Shown here one piece after another: positions 6,025 through 6,066 of a stretch of DNA of 6,066 bases. Both the position numbers and the translations under genes were made by a program. The notes beneath the pieces are model-generated. The model worked only from the letters and a program-made list of their open reading frames with translations, was not told the DNA's origin and did no database searches. Position 1 is the stretch's first letter. The number at the start of each line of letters is the position of its first letter. Source of the stretch: Anaerolineae bacterium (GTDB lineage Bacteria; Chloroflexota; Anaerolineae; 4572-78; NAK82); the NCBI GenBank assembly GCA_030597485.1, contig JAUVRU010000152.1, forward strand, positions 1 through 6,066. Reading direction: 5' to 3'.

Positions 6025-6066
6025 GGGACGGTTCTTTTTGCAGAGGAGTCAGAGATAGGAAGCAGG

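Larger units (their letters stand above)
5810..6066. other. Gene-free stretch downstream of kbl
   Basis: No open frame with a plausible start and ribosome site was found on either strand. The stretch contains an inverted repeat pair immediately after kbl (5816-5890), a 14 bp palindrome AGCCAT-TC-ATGGCT (5887-5900), and a MITE-like element (5923-6024) that may be followed by a second partial copy (6040-6054). Repeat content, rather than genes, explains most of the visible structure. Confidence 0.6.

Noticed and set aside
1..6066. tRNA, rRNA or CRISPR array
   Set aside because: No cloverleaf-like segment, rRNA-like conserved stretch or regularly spaced direct repeats were seen in the intergenic DNA.

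Overview
The window shows a bacterial chromosomal segment of about 60% GC by eye, with compact gene packing. The best-supported content is a threonine-catabolism module coupled to a two-component signalling pair. The protein style (soluble multi-GAF kinase, unusual receiver protein, Kbl and Tdh sequences) and the dispersed short palindromes suggest an environmental, possibly Chloroflexota (Anaerolineae-like), genome. That placement is an impression from remembered sequences and is not proven here.

Layout. Positions 1-77 hold the last codons of a plus-strand gene that enters from the left. It converges on a minus-strand operon across a 70 bp gap containing a hairpin (102-134). The minus-strand operon reads tdh (4300-3218), then a receiver-domain protein (3208-2288), then a three-GAF histidine kinase (2295-148). 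tdh and the receiver gene are 9 bp apart, with the Shine-Dalgarno sequence of the receiver gene overlapping the tdh stop codon. The receiver and kinase genes overlap by 8 bp. From 4301 to 4624 is a 324 bp divergent control region with a good sigma70-type promoter for tdh, a weaker one for kbl, and two inverted copies of a 15 bp near-palindrome lying between them. kbl runs rightward (4625-5809). The last 257 bp (5810-6066) have no gene. They carry a 10 bp inverted repeat around a 55 nt loop and a roughly 100 bp MITE-like element with 18 bp imperfect terminal inverted repeats.

How the genes work together. Tdh oxidises L-threonine to 2-amino-3-ketobutyrate with NAD+, and Kbl cleaves that unstable product with CoA to glycine and acetyl-CoA. 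In E. coli the two genes are one kbl-tdh operon. Here they are divergent, and tdh instead shares a transcript with a cytoplasmic sensor kinase and a response regulator whose C-terminal half I do not recognise and which shows no obvious DNA-binding fold. The arrangement suggests a signalling system tied to threonine/glycine/acetyl-CoA metabolism. The target of the regulator and the ligand of the GAF domains cannot be read from the sequence.
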